64,000 nucleotides of DNA from Dietzia natronolimnaea (GCF_039525805.1 NZ_BAAAHZ010000003.1), one strand, 5' to 3'; positions 43,202 through 53,373 are shown, counted from the first letter of the stretch. The notes: generated by a model not told the origin, from the letters alone. Numbers and translations: made by a program.

Positions 43202-43996
43202 ATGGGCATCAGTGTCGACAAGGGATCGGACGGCATCGCGACCGTCACCGTCGACTTTCCCCCCGTCAACGCCATCCCGTCAGCGGGGTGGTTCGAACTC
43301 GGCGAGCAGATCCTCGCCGCCGGGCGCGACCCGGAGGTGCACGTGGTGATCCTCCGTGCCGAGGGCCGGGGATTCAACGCGGGCGTCGACATCAAGGAGA
43401 TGCAGGACTTCGAGGGTTTCGACCACCTGCTGGCGGCCAACCGTGGGTGCTACGTGGCCTTCAACGCGGTCTACGAATGCGCGGTCCCCGTGATCGCCGC
43501 GGTGAACGGGTTCTGCGTCGGTGGCGGAATCGGACTCGTGGGGAACGCCGACTGCATCGTCGCCTCCGACGACGCGGTCTTCGGACTGCCCGAGGTGGAC
43601 CGGGGAGCCCTAGGCGCCGCGACCCACCTGGCGCGCATGGTCCCCGCGCACATGATGCGCACCCTGTACTTCACGTCGCGCAACGTCACCGCCCAGCAGC
43701 TCCACTCGTGGGGGACGGTGTACGAGGTGGTACCCCGTGACCAGCTGGACGCGGCGGCGCGCGACCTCGCCGAGACGATCGCCGCCAAGGACACCCGGGT
43801 GATCCGCGCGGCCAAGGAAGCCATCAACCACATCGACCCGGTCGACGTGAAGACCTCGTACCGCATGGAGCAGGGCTTCACCTTCGAACTCAACCTCGCC
43901 GGCGTGGCCGACGAGCACCGGGATGAGTTCGTCAAGACGGGCCGCAACCTGGACAGACGAGACAACAGAGCCGAGAGGACGGGCGAGAACAAGTGA
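43202..43996 (+). CDS. echA20: Crotonase-family ring-opening hydrolase EchA20
   Basis: A 264-residue crotonase with oxyanion loops AEGRGFNAGVDIKEMQ (about 56-71) and NGFCVGGGIGLVGNADCIVA (about 101-120). EchA20 hydrolytically opens the D-ring of the bicyclic CoA intermediate (HIEC-CoA) in C/D-ring breakdown, a reaction different from a normal hydratase. The start has GGGAGCACC before the ATG. It heads the plus-strand operon echA20-ipdA-ipdB-ipdC, each gene overlapping the next by 1-4 bases. Confidence 0.9.
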   Translation: MGISVDKGSDGIATVTVDFPPVNAIPSAGWFELGEQILAAGRDPEVHVVILRAEGRGFNAGVDIKEMQDFEGFDHLLAANRGCYVAFNAVYECAVPVIAAVNGFCVGGGIGLVGNADCIVASDDAVFGLPEVDRGALGAATHLARMVPAHMMRTLYFTSRNVTAQQLHSWGTVYEVVPRDQLDAAARDLAETIAAKDTRVIRAAKEAINHIDPVDVKTSYRMEQGFTFELNLAGVADEHRDEFVKTGRNLDRRDNRAERTGENK

Positions 43997-44928
43997 CGAC
44001 GACCCCCACCCCGCGCGACAAGCGCACCAGTCTCGACGAGGCCGTGGGACGCCTCTCCAGCGGCATGACCATCGGCATCGGCGGGTGGGGCTCGCGGCGC
44101 AAGCCGATGGCGCTCGTCCGCGCGATCCTGCGCCGCGAGGACCTGACCGACCTCACCGTCGTCACCTTCGGCGGCCCGGACCTGGGGCTGCTGTGCTCGG
44201 CCGGGAAGGTCTCCAAGGCCTACTACGGCTTCGTCTCACTGGACTCCGCGCCGTTCTACGACCCCTGGTTCGCCCGCCGACGCACCGAGGGGGCGATCGT
44301 CTCCCGCGAGATGGACGAGGGCATGGTCCGCGCCGGCCTCACCGCCGCGGCGCACCGCCTGCCGTTCCTGCCCACGCGCGCCGGTCTCGGCTCGGACGTC
44401 TTCCGGTTCTGGGGCGACGAGCTCAAGACCGTCGACTCCCCCTACCTCGTCGACGGCCGGACGGAGACCCTGGTGGCGATGCCGGCCCTGCGTCTGGACG
44501 CCGCCCTGATCCACCTGGACAAGGCCGACAGGCACGGCAACGCCGCGTTCACGGGCGTCGACGGCTACTTCGATGACCTCTACGCGATGTCCGCGGACAC
44601 GGTCCTCCTCGAGGTCGACGAGGTCGTGGAGTCGGCGGATGCGCTGATGAACGAGGTGGGCCCGCAGCGCATGCTCCTGAGCCGGATGTTCGTCGACACC
44701 GTCTCCGAGGCGCCGAACGGCGCCCACTTCACGTTCGCCGGCGGCTACGGCCGCGATGAGGCGTTCCAGCGGCACTACGCCTCCGCGGCCAAGGACCAGG
44801 ACTCCTGGGACGCGTTCGTCTCCGAGTTCCTGTCGGGGTCCGAGGAGGACTACCAGAAGGCGGTCGCCGCGTTCGCGGAGAAGGCCGCCGCCGAGAAGGC
44901 CGCCGCCGCAGACAAGGGAGCCAAGTGA
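43993..44928 (+). CDS. ipdA: IpdA, alpha subunit of the C-ring-opening CoA hydrolase
   Basis: A 311-residue protein of the CoA-transferase family I fold. MTIGIGGWGSRRKPMALVRA near 26-45 and the VTFGGPDLGLLCSAGKVSK stretch near 56 are typical. IpdAB is a heterodimeric hydrolase, not a transferase, that cleaves the last steroid ring (COCHEA-CoA). Most of the fold matches; the C-terminal 30 residues are an Ala/Lys helix (EKAAAEKAAAADKGAK) longer than needed. GTG start overlaps the echA20 stop. Confidence 0.92.
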   Translation: MTTTPTPRDKRTSLDEAVGRLSSGMTIGIGGWGSRRKPMALVRAILRREDLTDLTVVTFGGPDLGLLCSAGKVSKAYYGFVSLDSAPFYDPWFARRRTEGAIVSREMDEGMVRAGLTAAAHRLPFLPTRAGLGSDVFRFWGDELKTVDSPYLVDGRTETLVAMPALRLDAALIHLDKADRHGNAAFTGVDGYFDDLYAMSADTVLLEVDEVVESADALMNEVGPQRMLLSRMFVDTVSEAPNGAHFTFAGGYGRDEAFQRHYASAAKDQDSWDAFVSEFLSGSEEDYQKAVAAFAEKAAAEKAAAADKGAK

Positions 44929-45698
44929 TGACCGACACGACCACCCGGTCCGTCAGCCGGGCCGAGTACTGCGCCGTGGCATGCGCGGAGATCTTCGCCG
45001 GTGCCGGCGAGATCTTCGCCTCCCCCATGACGCCGATGGCCACCATCGGCGCCCGCCTCGCGCGTCTCACCACCGAGCCGGACCTGCTCATCACCGACGG
45101 CGAGTACCGCTTCCTGGCCCAGACCCCGCCGTTGGGCAAGGTCATCGACTTCGAGGGGTACATCCCGTTCCCCCGCGTGTTCGACGTCCTCCAGGCCGGC
45201 ACCCGCCACGTGGTCATGGGCGCCAACCAGATCGACCGGTTCGGCAACCAGAACCTCTCGGCCTTCGGCGACGACGTCCAGAAACCCGCACGGCAGATGT
45301 TCGGCCTGCGCGGTGCCCCGGGCAACTCGATCAACCACGCCACCAGCTACTGGGTGGGCAAGCACTCCACCCGCGTCTTCACCGAGAAGGTCGACATCGT
45401 CTGCGGCGTGGGCTACGACCGGTACGACGAGGGTGATCCGGCGTTCCGCTACCACCACCTCCACCGGGTGGTGTCCAACCTGGGGGTGTTCGACTTCGGC
45501 GGATCCGATCGCGGGATGCGGGCGGTGAGCCTGCATCCGGGGGTGACCGCCGAGGAGGTCGCGGACAACACCGGGTTCGCTATCGAAGGGCTGGCCGAGG
45601 CGGGGGTCACCCGCGACCCGTCCGCCGAGGAGCTCCGCCTCATCCGCGAGGTCCTCGACCCACGCGGATTCCGCGACCGCGAGGTGCCGGCCACGTGA
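44928..45698 (+). CDS. ipdB: IpdB, beta subunit of the C-ring-opening CoA hydrolase
   Basis: A 256-residue CoA-transferase-fold subunit. EIFASPMTPMATIGARLARL near 25-44, MGANQIDRFGNQNLSAFGDD near 96-115 and the active-site region GNSINHATSYWVG near 132 agree with IpdB. A GTG stands 3 bases earlier, but the ATG at 44928, overlapping the ipdA stop as TGATG, is the more usual start. With IpdA it opens the remaining ring to an open-chain acyl-CoA. Confidence 0.92.
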   Translation: MTDTTTRSVSRAEYCAVACAEIFAGAGEIFASPMTPMATIGARLARLTTEPDLLITDGEYRFLAQTPPLGKVIDFEGYIPFPRVFDVLQAGTRHVVMGANQIDRFGNQNLSAFGDDVQKPARQMFGLRGAPGNSINHATSYWVGKHSTRVFTEKVDIVCGVGYDRYDEGDPAFRYHHLHRVVSNLGVFDFGGSDRGMRAVSLHPGVTAEEVADNTGFAIEGLAEAGVTRDPSAEELRLIREVLDPRGFRDREVPAT

Positions 45699-46780
45699 AC
45701 GCCCCCACCATCACCACGGCCTTCACCGAGCTCGTCGGCGTCGAGTACCCGATCGTCCAGACGGGGATGGGGTGGGTGTCCGGTCCGGAGCTCACCGCGG
45801 CCACCGCCAACGCCGGGGGGCTGGGGATCATCGCCTCCGCCACCATGACGTACGCGGAGCTCGAGAACGCCATCGTCCGCACCAAGGAGCTGACCACCAG
45901 GCCCTTCGGGGTCAACCTCCGCGCGGACGCCGAGGACGCCGCCGAGCGGTGCGAGCTGATGATCCGTCACGGGGTCAGGGTCGCCTCGTTCGCGCTCGCG
46001 CCCAAGCCGGAACTGATCGCCAGGTTGAAGGAGAACGGCCTCGTCGTCGTCCCCTCCATCGGTGCGGCCAAGCACGCCGTCAAGGTGGCCTCGTGGGGCG
46101 CCGACGCGGTGATCGTCCAGGGCGGCGAGGGCGGTGGACACACCGGCCCGGTGGCCACGACGCTGTTGCTGCCGAGTGTCATCGACGCGCTGGGCGGGGC
46201 CGGGAACACCTCCATCCCGGTGATCGCGGGGGGAGGGTTCTTCGACGGCCGCGGCCTGGTGGCCGCGCTGGCCTACGGCGCCGCCGGCGTCGCGATGGGC
46301 ACGCGGTTCCTGCTCACCAGCGATTCCCGCGTCCCGGACGCGGTCAAGCAGCAGTACCTGGACAAGGGACTGCAGGACACCGTCGTCTCCACCCGTGTCG
46401 ACGGCATGCCGCACCGCGTCCTGCGTACCGGCCTGGTCAACGCCCTGGAGTCGGGCAGCCCCGTCAAGGGGATGCTGGCGGCCGTCCAGAACGCCAACAA
46501 GTTCAAGTCCATGACGGGCATGAGGTGGCAGGCACTCGCCAGGGACGGCCTCAACATGAAGAAGGCGTCCGACCGCACGTGGCAGCAGATCGTCATGGCC
46601 GCCAACACCCCGATGCTGCTCAAGGCCGGCCTCGTCGAGGGGAACACCGAGGCCGGCGTTCTGGCCTCGGGTCAGGTCGTGGGCATGATCGAGGACCTGC
46701 CCAGCTGCGACGAGCTGATCCAGCGGATCATGGCCCAGGCGCATCAGCGACTGGAGACCCTGCGGGACCTGGGGTCGTAG
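45695..46780 (+). CDS. ipdC: IpdC, flavin-dependent oxidoreductase of C/D-ring degradation
   Basis: A 361-residue NPD-superfamily TIM barrel. QTGMGWVSGPELTAATANAG (near 23-42), IVQGGEGGGHTGPVATTLLL (near 139-158) and IAGGGFFDGRGLVAALAYGA (near 177-196) are the FMN motifs. IpdC (Rv3553) acts on the hydroxylated indanone-propionyl-CoA intermediate in mycobacteria. It closes the echA20 operon with a GTG that overlaps the ipdB stop, and a hairpin follows 43 bases after its stop. Confidence 0.9.
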   Translation: MNAPTITTAFTELVGVEYPIVQTGMGWVSGPELTAATANAGGLGIIASATMTYAELENAIVRTKELTTRPFGVNLRADAEDAAERCELMIRHGVRVASFALAPKPELIARLKENGLVVVPSIGAAKHAVKVASWGADAVIVQGGEGGGHTGPVATTLLLPSVIDALGGAGNTSIPVIAGGGFFDGRGLVAALAYGAAGVAMGTRFLLTSDSRVPDAVKQQYLDKGLQDTVVSTRVDGMPHRVLRTGLVNALESGSPVKGMLAAVQNANKFKSMTGMRWQALARDGLNMKKASDRTWQQIVMAANTPMLLKAGLVEGNTEAGVLASGQVVGMIEDLPSCDELIQRIMAQAHQRLETLRDLGS

Positions 46781-46822
46781 ACGCACTCGCAATCCCACCC
46801 GACCCACGGGCAACTTCTCTCA

Positions 46823-46855
46823 CGCACCCGCCGACCGCGAACGTCGGCGGGTGCG
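46823..46855 (+). terminator. Hairpin terminator after ipdC
   Basis: CGCACCCGCCGAC (46823-46835) pairs with 46843-46855 across a 7-base loop. Confidence 0.8.
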
Positions 46856-46958
46856 GTCGTGTTCGCCGAATCAGCACTTCCTCAGCACTTTCTTGGCTTA
46901 CGCTGAGATCCGTTGTCCGCCACCCGCGGACCCCACCCCGCACCCCCAGGAGAACACT

Positions 46959-47588
46959 ATGACCTCCCCCCGTACCGCAGTCCGCACCGCCGCCGTCCTC
47001 GGCGCCACCGCCGCCCTGACAATCGCCGGCGCCGGCGCCGCGTCCGCCGCCACCGCCGCCGCGCCCGTGGTCAACGGCAACACCGTCTCCGTCACCTTCG
47101 AGAAGGACTTCCTGGTCGATGCGGACACGTGTGTCGCCGCGGTCGTCCCCACGTCGAGTGCTCCGGCCCTCCTCACGCAGCTCGAGGCGCTCTCGAACCT
47201 GGACCTCAACGCGATCTCCAACCTGGTCAACGGCTTCTCCGACGTGACGTTCCTCCAGACCGGCGGCCTCCTGCCCTCCCCGATCGCCAGCGTGACGCTC
47301 ACTGACGTCACGGTGTCGGCCACCGTGCAGTCCAACGTGTACGCCGTGGTCACCTACTGCCTGATCGGCGGATCGGATGTCGCCGGGCCCGTGCTCGTCG
47401 GCGACCCGCTCGACGCGATCCAGGGCAGCCTCGGCGGACTGTCCTCCGACGGCGACGCGCTCGGAACGCTCTCCGCCGCCACCGGCGAGGGCGATGACAG
47501 CGGCCTCGGCAGCGTCCTCGGCCTGCTCGGCGGCGGGGGCGACCTCGGCCTCGACACCCTCTCGGCGGCCGGCGACACCGAGAACTGA
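46959..47588 (+). CDS. Secreted small protein of unknown function
   Basis: A 209-residue protein with an Ala-rich signal peptide (about 1-29, AASA-AT). A central region with two Cys (VDADTCVAAVV near 51 and VVTYCLIGG near 131) probably forms a disulfide. The tail is Gly/Ser/Leu-rich (SVLGLLGGGGDLGLDTLS) and ends in EN, as does the large repeat protein at 39-41 kb. The open frame begins earlier, but GGAGAACACT before the ATG at 46959 fixes the start. No domain recognised. It interrupts the steroid genes and has its own terminator. Confidence 0.8.
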   Translation: MTSPRTAVRTAAVLGATAALTIAGAGAASAATAAAPVVNGNTVSVTFEKDFLVDADTCVAAVVPTSSAPALLTQLEALSNLDLNAISNLVNGFSDVTFLQTGGLLPSPIASVTLTDVTVSATVQSNVYAVVTYCLIGGSDVAGPVLVGDPLDAIQGSLGGLSSDGDALGTLSAATGEGDDSGLGSVLGLLGGGGDLGLDTLSAAGDTEN

Positions 47589-47602
47589 CAGCACACGCAC
47601 GC

Positions 47603-47632
47603 GGGCCCCGCACCAGTCGGTGCGGGGCCCGT
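47603..47632. terminator. Hairpin terminator after the secreted small protein
   Basis: CGGGCCCCGCACC (47603-47615) pairs with 47620-47632 over an AGTC loop. Lies between convergent genes; inner stem identical to the terminator at 41295-41335. Confidence 0.85.
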
Positions 47633-47658
47633 CCCGTTATGGAGCCGCGGCTGAGCCG

Positions 47659-48828
47659 TCAGGTGTCCAGGCGCTCGATGATCGTCACGTTGGCGGTGCC
47701 GCCGCCCTCGCACATCGTCTGCAGGCCGTAGCGGCCGCCGGTGCGCTCGAGCTCGTTCAGGAGTGTGGCGAACAGTTTCGCGCCGGTGGCACCGAGCGGG
47801 TGACCGAGGGCGATGCCGCCGCCGTTGGGGTTCACCCGGGCCGGGTCGGCGCCGATCTCCTTGATCCAGGCCAACACGACGGGGGCGAACGCCTCGTTGA
47901 TCTCCACCACGTCGATGTCGTCGATCGTCAGTCCGGTCTTCTCCAGGGCCCACCGGGTGGCGGGGATCGGCGCGGAGAGCATCATCACCGGATCGTCGCC
48001 GCGCACGGTGAGGTGGTGGATCCGGGCCCGCGGCGTCAGACCGTACTTCTCCACCGCCTCCGCGGACGCGAGCAGCCCCGCGGACGCCCCGTCGGAGATC
48101 TGTGACGCCACCGCGGCGGTCAGGGACCCTCCCTCGGCGAGCACCGGCAGTGAGGCCATCTTCTCGAGTGTGGTCTCACGGGTGGTCTCGTCCGACTCGA
48201 GTCCGGCCAGCGGGACGTACTCACCAGCGAACCGGCCCTCGGCGATCGCGGCGCGGGCGCGGGAGTGCGACTGCAGCGCCCACTGCTCCATCTCCTCGCG
48301 GGAGATGTCCCACTTGTCGGCCATCATCTGCGCGCCGTTAAACTGCGAGATCTCCTGGGCGCCGAAGCGCTCGACCCACCCGGTGGAGCCGGTGAACGGG
48401 TCGTCGAACCCGTACTCGCGACCCGCCAGCATGGCCGACGAGATGGGCAGGGCGCTCATGTTCTGGACTCCACCGAACAGCACCACGTCCTGGGTCCCGG
48501 ACATGATCCCCTGGGCCCCGAAGTGGATGGCCTGCTGGCTGGATCCGCACTGGCGGTCGACGGTCGTGCCGGGCACGCCGAGGGGCATCCCCGCCGCGAG
48601 CCACGCGGAGCGCGCGATGTTGCCCGCCTGGGGGCCGATGGCGTCCACGCAGCCGAAGATCACGTCGTCGACGACCTCCGGGTCGATCCCCGTGCGCTCG
48701 ACGACGGCGCGGATGACGTGCGCGCCCAGGTCCGCCGGGTGCTGGCCGGACAGGCTGCCGCCGCGCTTACCCGCGGGCGTCCGGACTGCGTCGATCACGT
48801 AGGCCTCGCGGCCGGTCACGCTGGTCAT
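47659..48828 (-). CDS. fadA6: Thiolase FadA6
   Basis: A 389-residue thiolase with the nucleophile Cys94 in TTVDRQCGSSQQAIHFGAQ, NEAFAPVVLAW near 317, GGGIALGHPLGATGAKLF near 344 and the second Cys in TMCEGGGTANVTIIER near 376. FadA6 performs thiolysis in the breakdown of the open-chain products of steroid rings C and D. It lies 44 bases downstream of kstR2 on the same strand and is probably cotranscribed with it, so repressor and enzyme share the autoregulated promoter. Confidence 0.9.
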   Translation of the reverse strand: MTSVTGREAYVIDAVRTPAGKRGGSLSGQHPADLGAHVIRAVVERTGIDPEVVDDVIFGCVDAIGPQAGNIARSAWLAAGMPLGVPGTTVDRQCGSSQQAIHFGAQGIMSGTQDVVLFGGVQNMSALPISSAMLAGREYGFDDPFTGSTGWVERFGAQEISQFNGAQMMADKWDISREEMEQWALQSHSRARAAIAEGRFAGEYVPLAGLESDETTRETTLEKMASLPVLAEGGSLTAAVASQISDGASAGLLASAEAVEKYGLTPRARIHHLTVRGDDPVMMLSAPIPATRWALEKTGLTIDDIDVVEINEAFAPVVLAWIKEIGADPARVNPNGGGIALGHPLGATGAKLFATLLNELERTGGRYGLQTMCEGGGTANVTIIERLDT

Positions 48829-48872
48829 GTGTCTCCTCGTGGGGGTATGAGATCAGGATGGGGTGGTGCTGA

Positions 48873-49454
48873 TCAGTCGACGGCCAGGCCGTCGAGCACT
48901 ATGCGCAGGTACTGGTCCGCGATCGCGGCGTGGTCGTCGGCGTCCTCCGGCCGGTACCAGCGCACGGCCACCCAGACGGTGTCCCGGAGGAACCGGTAGG
49001 TGAGCCGGATGTCGAGGTCGGGACGGAACTCCCCGGACTCCATTCCCCGACTCAACACGTCGGTCCACATCTCGCGGAACTCGGTGTTGCGCTCGCGGAG
49101 GTAGTCGAACCTCGGGTTGCCCCGGAGATGCTTGAGCTCGTCCTGGTAGATGGCCACCTCGTCGCGGTGGCGGTGGATGGCCTCGAACGAGACGCGCACC
49201 AGCCCCTCGAGGGTCTCCCGGGGCGACGACCCCGCGTCGACGATCCGCTGGTAGTCCCCGAAGAGCGAGTCGAGGAATCCGCGGAGGATCTCGTCTACGA
49301 TCGCCTCCTTGGACGAGAAGTGGTGGTACAGGCTGCCCGAGAGGATGCCGGCCGCGTCGGCGATGTCTCGCACGGTGGTGGCGCGGAGGCCGCGCTCGGC
49401 GAAGAGCCCGGCGGCGATCGCCAGGAGCTCCTCACGTCTGGTCGTGCTGGTCAT
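48873..49454 (-). CDS. kstR2: TetR-family repressor KstR2
   Basis: A 193-residue TetR regulator. The helix-turn-helix (about 25-50) reads TTVRDIADAAGILSGSLYHH. The ligand-binding C-terminal domain contains the KstR2-like DTVWVAVRWYRPE near 158-170. KstR2 represses the C/D-ring genes and is released by HIP-CoA. A KstR2-type palindrome lies 16 bases upstream of its ATG, so it controls itself. Four more such sites occur in front of catabolic genes in the same window. Confidence 0.92.
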   Translation of the reverse strand: MTSTTRREELLAIAAGLFAERGLRATTVRDIADAAGILSGSLYHHFSSKEAIVDEILRGFLDSLFGDYQRIVDAGSSPRETLEGLVRVSFEAIHRHRDEVAIYQDELKHLRGNPRFDYLRERNTEFREMWTDVLSRGMESGEFRPDLDIRLTYRFLRDTVWVAVRWYRPEDADDHAAIADQYLRIVLDGLAVD

Positions 49455-49469
49455 TCGGCCACCCTACCA

Positions 49470-49487
49470 ACCAAGCACTTGCTAGGT
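49470..49487. promoter_or_regulatory. KstR2-type operator of kstR2
   Basis: ACCAAGCACTTGCTAGGT contains a full match to AnCAAGnnCTTGnT and one change in the outer right arm. Located 16 bases upstream of kstR2 and 80 bases upstream of the divergent lipoprotein gene. Confidence 0.9.
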
Positions 49488-49566
49488 ACAGGACACCGCG
49501 ACCCGAGGCCTGCGGCGGCCGCGTCGGTCCGCCCGCCGGCGCGGCCGACTGCCTAGACTCCCCACC

Positions 49567-50355
49567 ATGCGCCCCACGATCTCGTCCCCACCGCGCCGAG
49601 CCGGTCGCCGTGTCCTCGCGGCCTCGGCGGCGTTCGGCCTCGCCCTGAGCCTCACCGCCTGCACGATCGGCGAGACCGGCGACGACGACACCCCCGCGGG
49701 CACGACCACAGCGGTGGCCGAGGCGCCCCGGGACCAGCCGACGAGCGCACCGGGCGCGCCGGACGCAGGCGTCGACCAGTTGGTGCTGAACGCCGACGAC
49801 GCCCCCGAACTGGGCCTGTCCCCCGTCTCGTCCGAGGACATCGCGGGAGGGGTCGGCGCGCTGGAGGACATCGCCGCGGGGATCCGTGTCGACCCCGAGC
49901 GTTGCGCGGATTTCAGCCAGGACGCCTTCCTCGCCCAGGCCGAACCGGGCGCGATGGCGATCCAGGCGGGCCAGAGCGGGAACTCCGCGTACGCGGTGTC
50001 CGTGACGACGGTGACCGACAGCCTTCCCGCTCGTGAACAGCTCATCGCCGACTGCCCGACCATGACGGTCACGATCCCCCTCGAGGGGACCGAGGTGACC
50101 ACCCGGGCCGAGAACTCGCTGCTGGAACTCCAGGCTCCCGAGGGCGTGGAGCACTTCGCCGCCATCTCGCAGACCAACACCATGGACATGATGGGTCAGG
50201 AGATGCTCACGGGGAACGTCCTGATCACCGGGGTCGTGCGGGGGATCGGAGTCTCCGTCACGGTCGCCAACGGTGTGGGGCCGGTCTCCGACGTGGAACG
50301 GGACACGGCTGTGGACGCCTTCGGCAAGCAGGTCGAGAAGATCCGGAACGCCTGA
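49567..50355 (+). CDS. Putative lipoprotein of unknown function
   Basis: A 262-residue protein with a lipoprotein signal (Arg-rich start, hydrophobic 17-31, lipobox SLTA-Cys32), then an acidic Thr/Pro linker and a soluble domain. Two Cys (near 117 and 159) may form a disulfide. The pattern LNADDAPELGLSPVSSEDIA is reminiscent of small actinobacterial sensor-domain lipoproteins such as DUF5642-like ones, but I cannot confirm this. It sits in the KstR2 region divergent from kstR2. Its stop codon lies inside a 44-bp palindrome. Confidence 0.78.
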   Translation: MRPTISSPPRRAGRRVLAASAAFGLALSLTACTIGETGDDDTPAGTTTAVAEAPRDQPTSAPGAPDAGVDQLVLNADDAPELGLSPVSSEDIAGGVGALEDIAAGIRVDPERCADFSQDAFLAQAEPGAMAIQAGQSGNSAYAVSVTTVTDSLPAREQLIADCPTMTVTIPLEGTEVTTRAENSLLELQAPEGVEHFAAISQTNTMDMMGQEMLTGNVLITGVVRGIGVSVTVANGVGPVSDVERDTAVDAFGKQVEKIRNA

Positions 50356-50394
50356 CCCGCGGTGGCCCCGGGCCCGGGGCCACCGCGGGTCAGG
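50351..50394. terminator. Perfect 44-bp palindrome, bidirectional terminator containing two stop codons
   Basis: The 44 bases from CCTGACCCGCGG to its mirror CCGCGGGTCAGG equal their own reverse complement, with no loop base. The TGA of the plus-strand lipoprotein gene (50353-50355) and the TGA of the minus-strand ipdF (50392-50390) are symmetric parts of it. Confidence 0.93.
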
Positions 50395-51207
50395 CCCGCT
50401 GGGACGAGATGGAGACGACCTCCCCGGTGAGGTAGGTGGTGTAGTCGCTGGCGAGCATGGCGATGGTCGCGGCCACCTCCCAGACGTCGGCGGCCCGCCC
50501 GAACGCCTCCTTGGCGGCGAGCTCGTCGAGGAGCTCGGCGGAGGCCGACTTCTCCAGGAACGCGTGGCGGGCGATGGAGGGCGCGATCGCGTTGATGCGC
50601 ACGCCGAAGTCGGCGCCCTCGATCGCGGAACACCGGGTGAGCGCCATGACGCCGGCCTTGGCCGCCGCGTAGTGCGCCTGCGCCCGCTGCGCGCGCCACC
50701 CCAGCACCGAGGCGTTGTTGACGATCACCCCGTTGTGGGGCACGTCGCGGAAGTACCGCAGCGCCGCGCGGGTCGCGCGGAACGTGCCGTTGAGCGTGAT
50801 GTCGAGGACCCGGTCCCAGTCCTCGTCGGTCATGTCGACCAGCTCACCCTCGCCTCCGAAGCCGGCGTTGTTGACCAGCACGTCGATGCGGCCGAGCTTT
50901 TCGGCGGCGCCGGAGATCAGCGCGTCGACGTCCGAGGTCGACTGCACGTTGCAGGTGATGGCCTCGAACCGCTGCTCGGGGAACTCGGCGGCGAGCGTGT
51001 CGCGGGCCTCGTTCATGCGGCGCTCGTGGAAGTCCGACACCAGCACGTCGGCACCCTCGAGCGCGGCGCGACGTGCGGCCGAGAACCCGATCCCCGTGCC
51101 GGCGGCCGCCGTCACCACGACCTTCTTGCCCGCGAGCAGCCCGTGTCCCGGGGTCTCCTCGGGCACCGTGGACAGCGGGGACGCGGCGAGGGGGGACTTG
51201 TGCTGGG

Positions 51208-51211
<4 letters not shown>
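50390..51211 (-). CDS. ipdF: IpdF, SDR dehydrogenase of C/D-ring degradation
   Basis: A 273-residue SDR with the nucleotide motif VTAAAGTGIGFSAARRAALE (about 33-52), NNAGFGGEGE near 116, Ser in NNASVLGWRAQ near 165 and YAAAK near 180. IpdF (Rv3559c) oxidises the hydroxyl of 5-OH-HIC-CoA to the ketone before ring opening. The first 28 residues are a Pro/Ser-rich leader longer than in typical SDRs. ATG 51211 overlaps the fadE30 stop as ATGA, so fadE30-ipdF is one unit. Confidence 0.88.
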
Positions 51212-52440
<1,229 letters not shown>

Positions 52441-52451
52441 GGGGCCACTCT

Positions 52452-52469
52452 ACCAAGCACTTGCTTGGT
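52452..52469. promoter_or_regulatory. KstR2-type operator between fadE30 and the mycofactocin-type SDR
   Basis: ACCAAGCACTTGCTTGGT; the left 14 bases match AnCAAGnnCTTGnT fully and the outer arms ACCAAGC/GCTTGGT are perfect. 11 bases from fadE30 and about 50 from the SDR start. Confidence 0.93.
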
Positions 52470-52518
52470 TTGCCGGAACCGGCCGCCCCCGCGGACCGCG
52501 TCGGGTGTGATGGTCGAC

Positions 52519-53373
52519 ATGAGCACACCCGTCACGCCCCTGGAGGGCAAGGTCGCACTGGTCACCGGCGCCGCCCGGGCACAGGGCCGGGCCCACGCCG
52601 TCCGTCTCGCCTCGGAGGGCGCGGACGTCGTGGTCACCGACATCTGCGCCCCCGTATCCGAGTCCGTCTCCTACCCGGCGCCGACACCGGACGATCTCGC
52701 CGAGACCGTTCGCCTGGTCGAGGAGGCCGGGGGCAGATCCCTCTCGGCCGTCCTCGACATCCGGGAACTGGGCCCGCTGCAGGACCTGGTCACCCGCACC
52801 ATCGCCACCTTCGGCCGGCTGGACATCGTCGTCGCCAACGCCGGCGTCCTCAACTGGGGCCGGCTGTGGGAGCTGCCGGAGGACGACTGGGACATGGTCA
52901 TCGGCGTCAACCTCAGCGGCACGTGGCGGACGATCCGCGCGGCGGTGCCGGCGATGATCTCCGCGGGCAACGGCGGGTCGATCATCATCGTCAGCTCGTC
53001 GGCGGGCCTCAAGGCCACGCCGGGCAACGGGCACTACTCGGCCTCCAAAGCCGGCCTGGTCGCGCTGACCAACTCACTCGCCCTCGAGGCGGGCGAGTTC
53101 GGCATCCGGGTCAACTCGATCCACCCGTACTCGGTGGACACGCCGATGATCGACCCCGACGGCATGGCGGAGATCTTCGGCCGGTTCCCGTCGTACCTGC
53201 ACAGCTTCTCGCCGATGCCCCTCAAGAACGTCCTCGCGGACGGCGTCAGCACCCTGGCGGACTTCATGCCCCCCGAGGAGGTCGCCGACGTGGTGTCGTT
53301 CCTGGCCGGGGACGGTTCCCGCTCGATCTCGGGGGTCCAGGTCCCGTTCGACCGGGGCGCGCTCAGGTACTGA
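52519..53373 (+). CDS. Mycofactocin-coupled SDR family oxidoreductase
   Basis: A 284-residue SDR of the group whose NAD is held tightly and reoxidised by mycofactocin. Diagnostic are VTGAARAQGRAHAVRLASEG (about 15-34) and the insert after the second strand, DICAPVSESVSYPAPTPDDL (about 41-60), absent from ordinary SDRs. NAG, Ser of VSSSAGLKATPG and YSASK follow. In-frame starts also exist at 52507 and 52510; 52519 places the Rossmann motif at the usual distance. It probably oxidises a steroid-derived alcohol; I do not recall this gene between fadE30 and fadD3 in M. tuberculosis. Confidence 0.85.
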   Translation: MSTPVTPLEGKVALVTGAARAQGRAHAVRLASEGADVVVTDICAPVSESVSYPAPTPDDLAETVRLVEEAGGRSLSAVLDIRELGPLQDLVTRTIATFGRLDIVVANAGVLNWGRLWELPEDDWDMVIGVNLSGTWRTIRAAVPAMISAGNGGSIIIVSSSAGLKATPGNGHYSASKAGLVALTNSLALEAGEFGIRVNSIHPYSVDTPMIDPDGMAEIFGRFPSYLHSFSPMPLKNVLADGVSTLADFMPPEEVADVVSFLAGDGSRSISGVQVPFDRGALRY

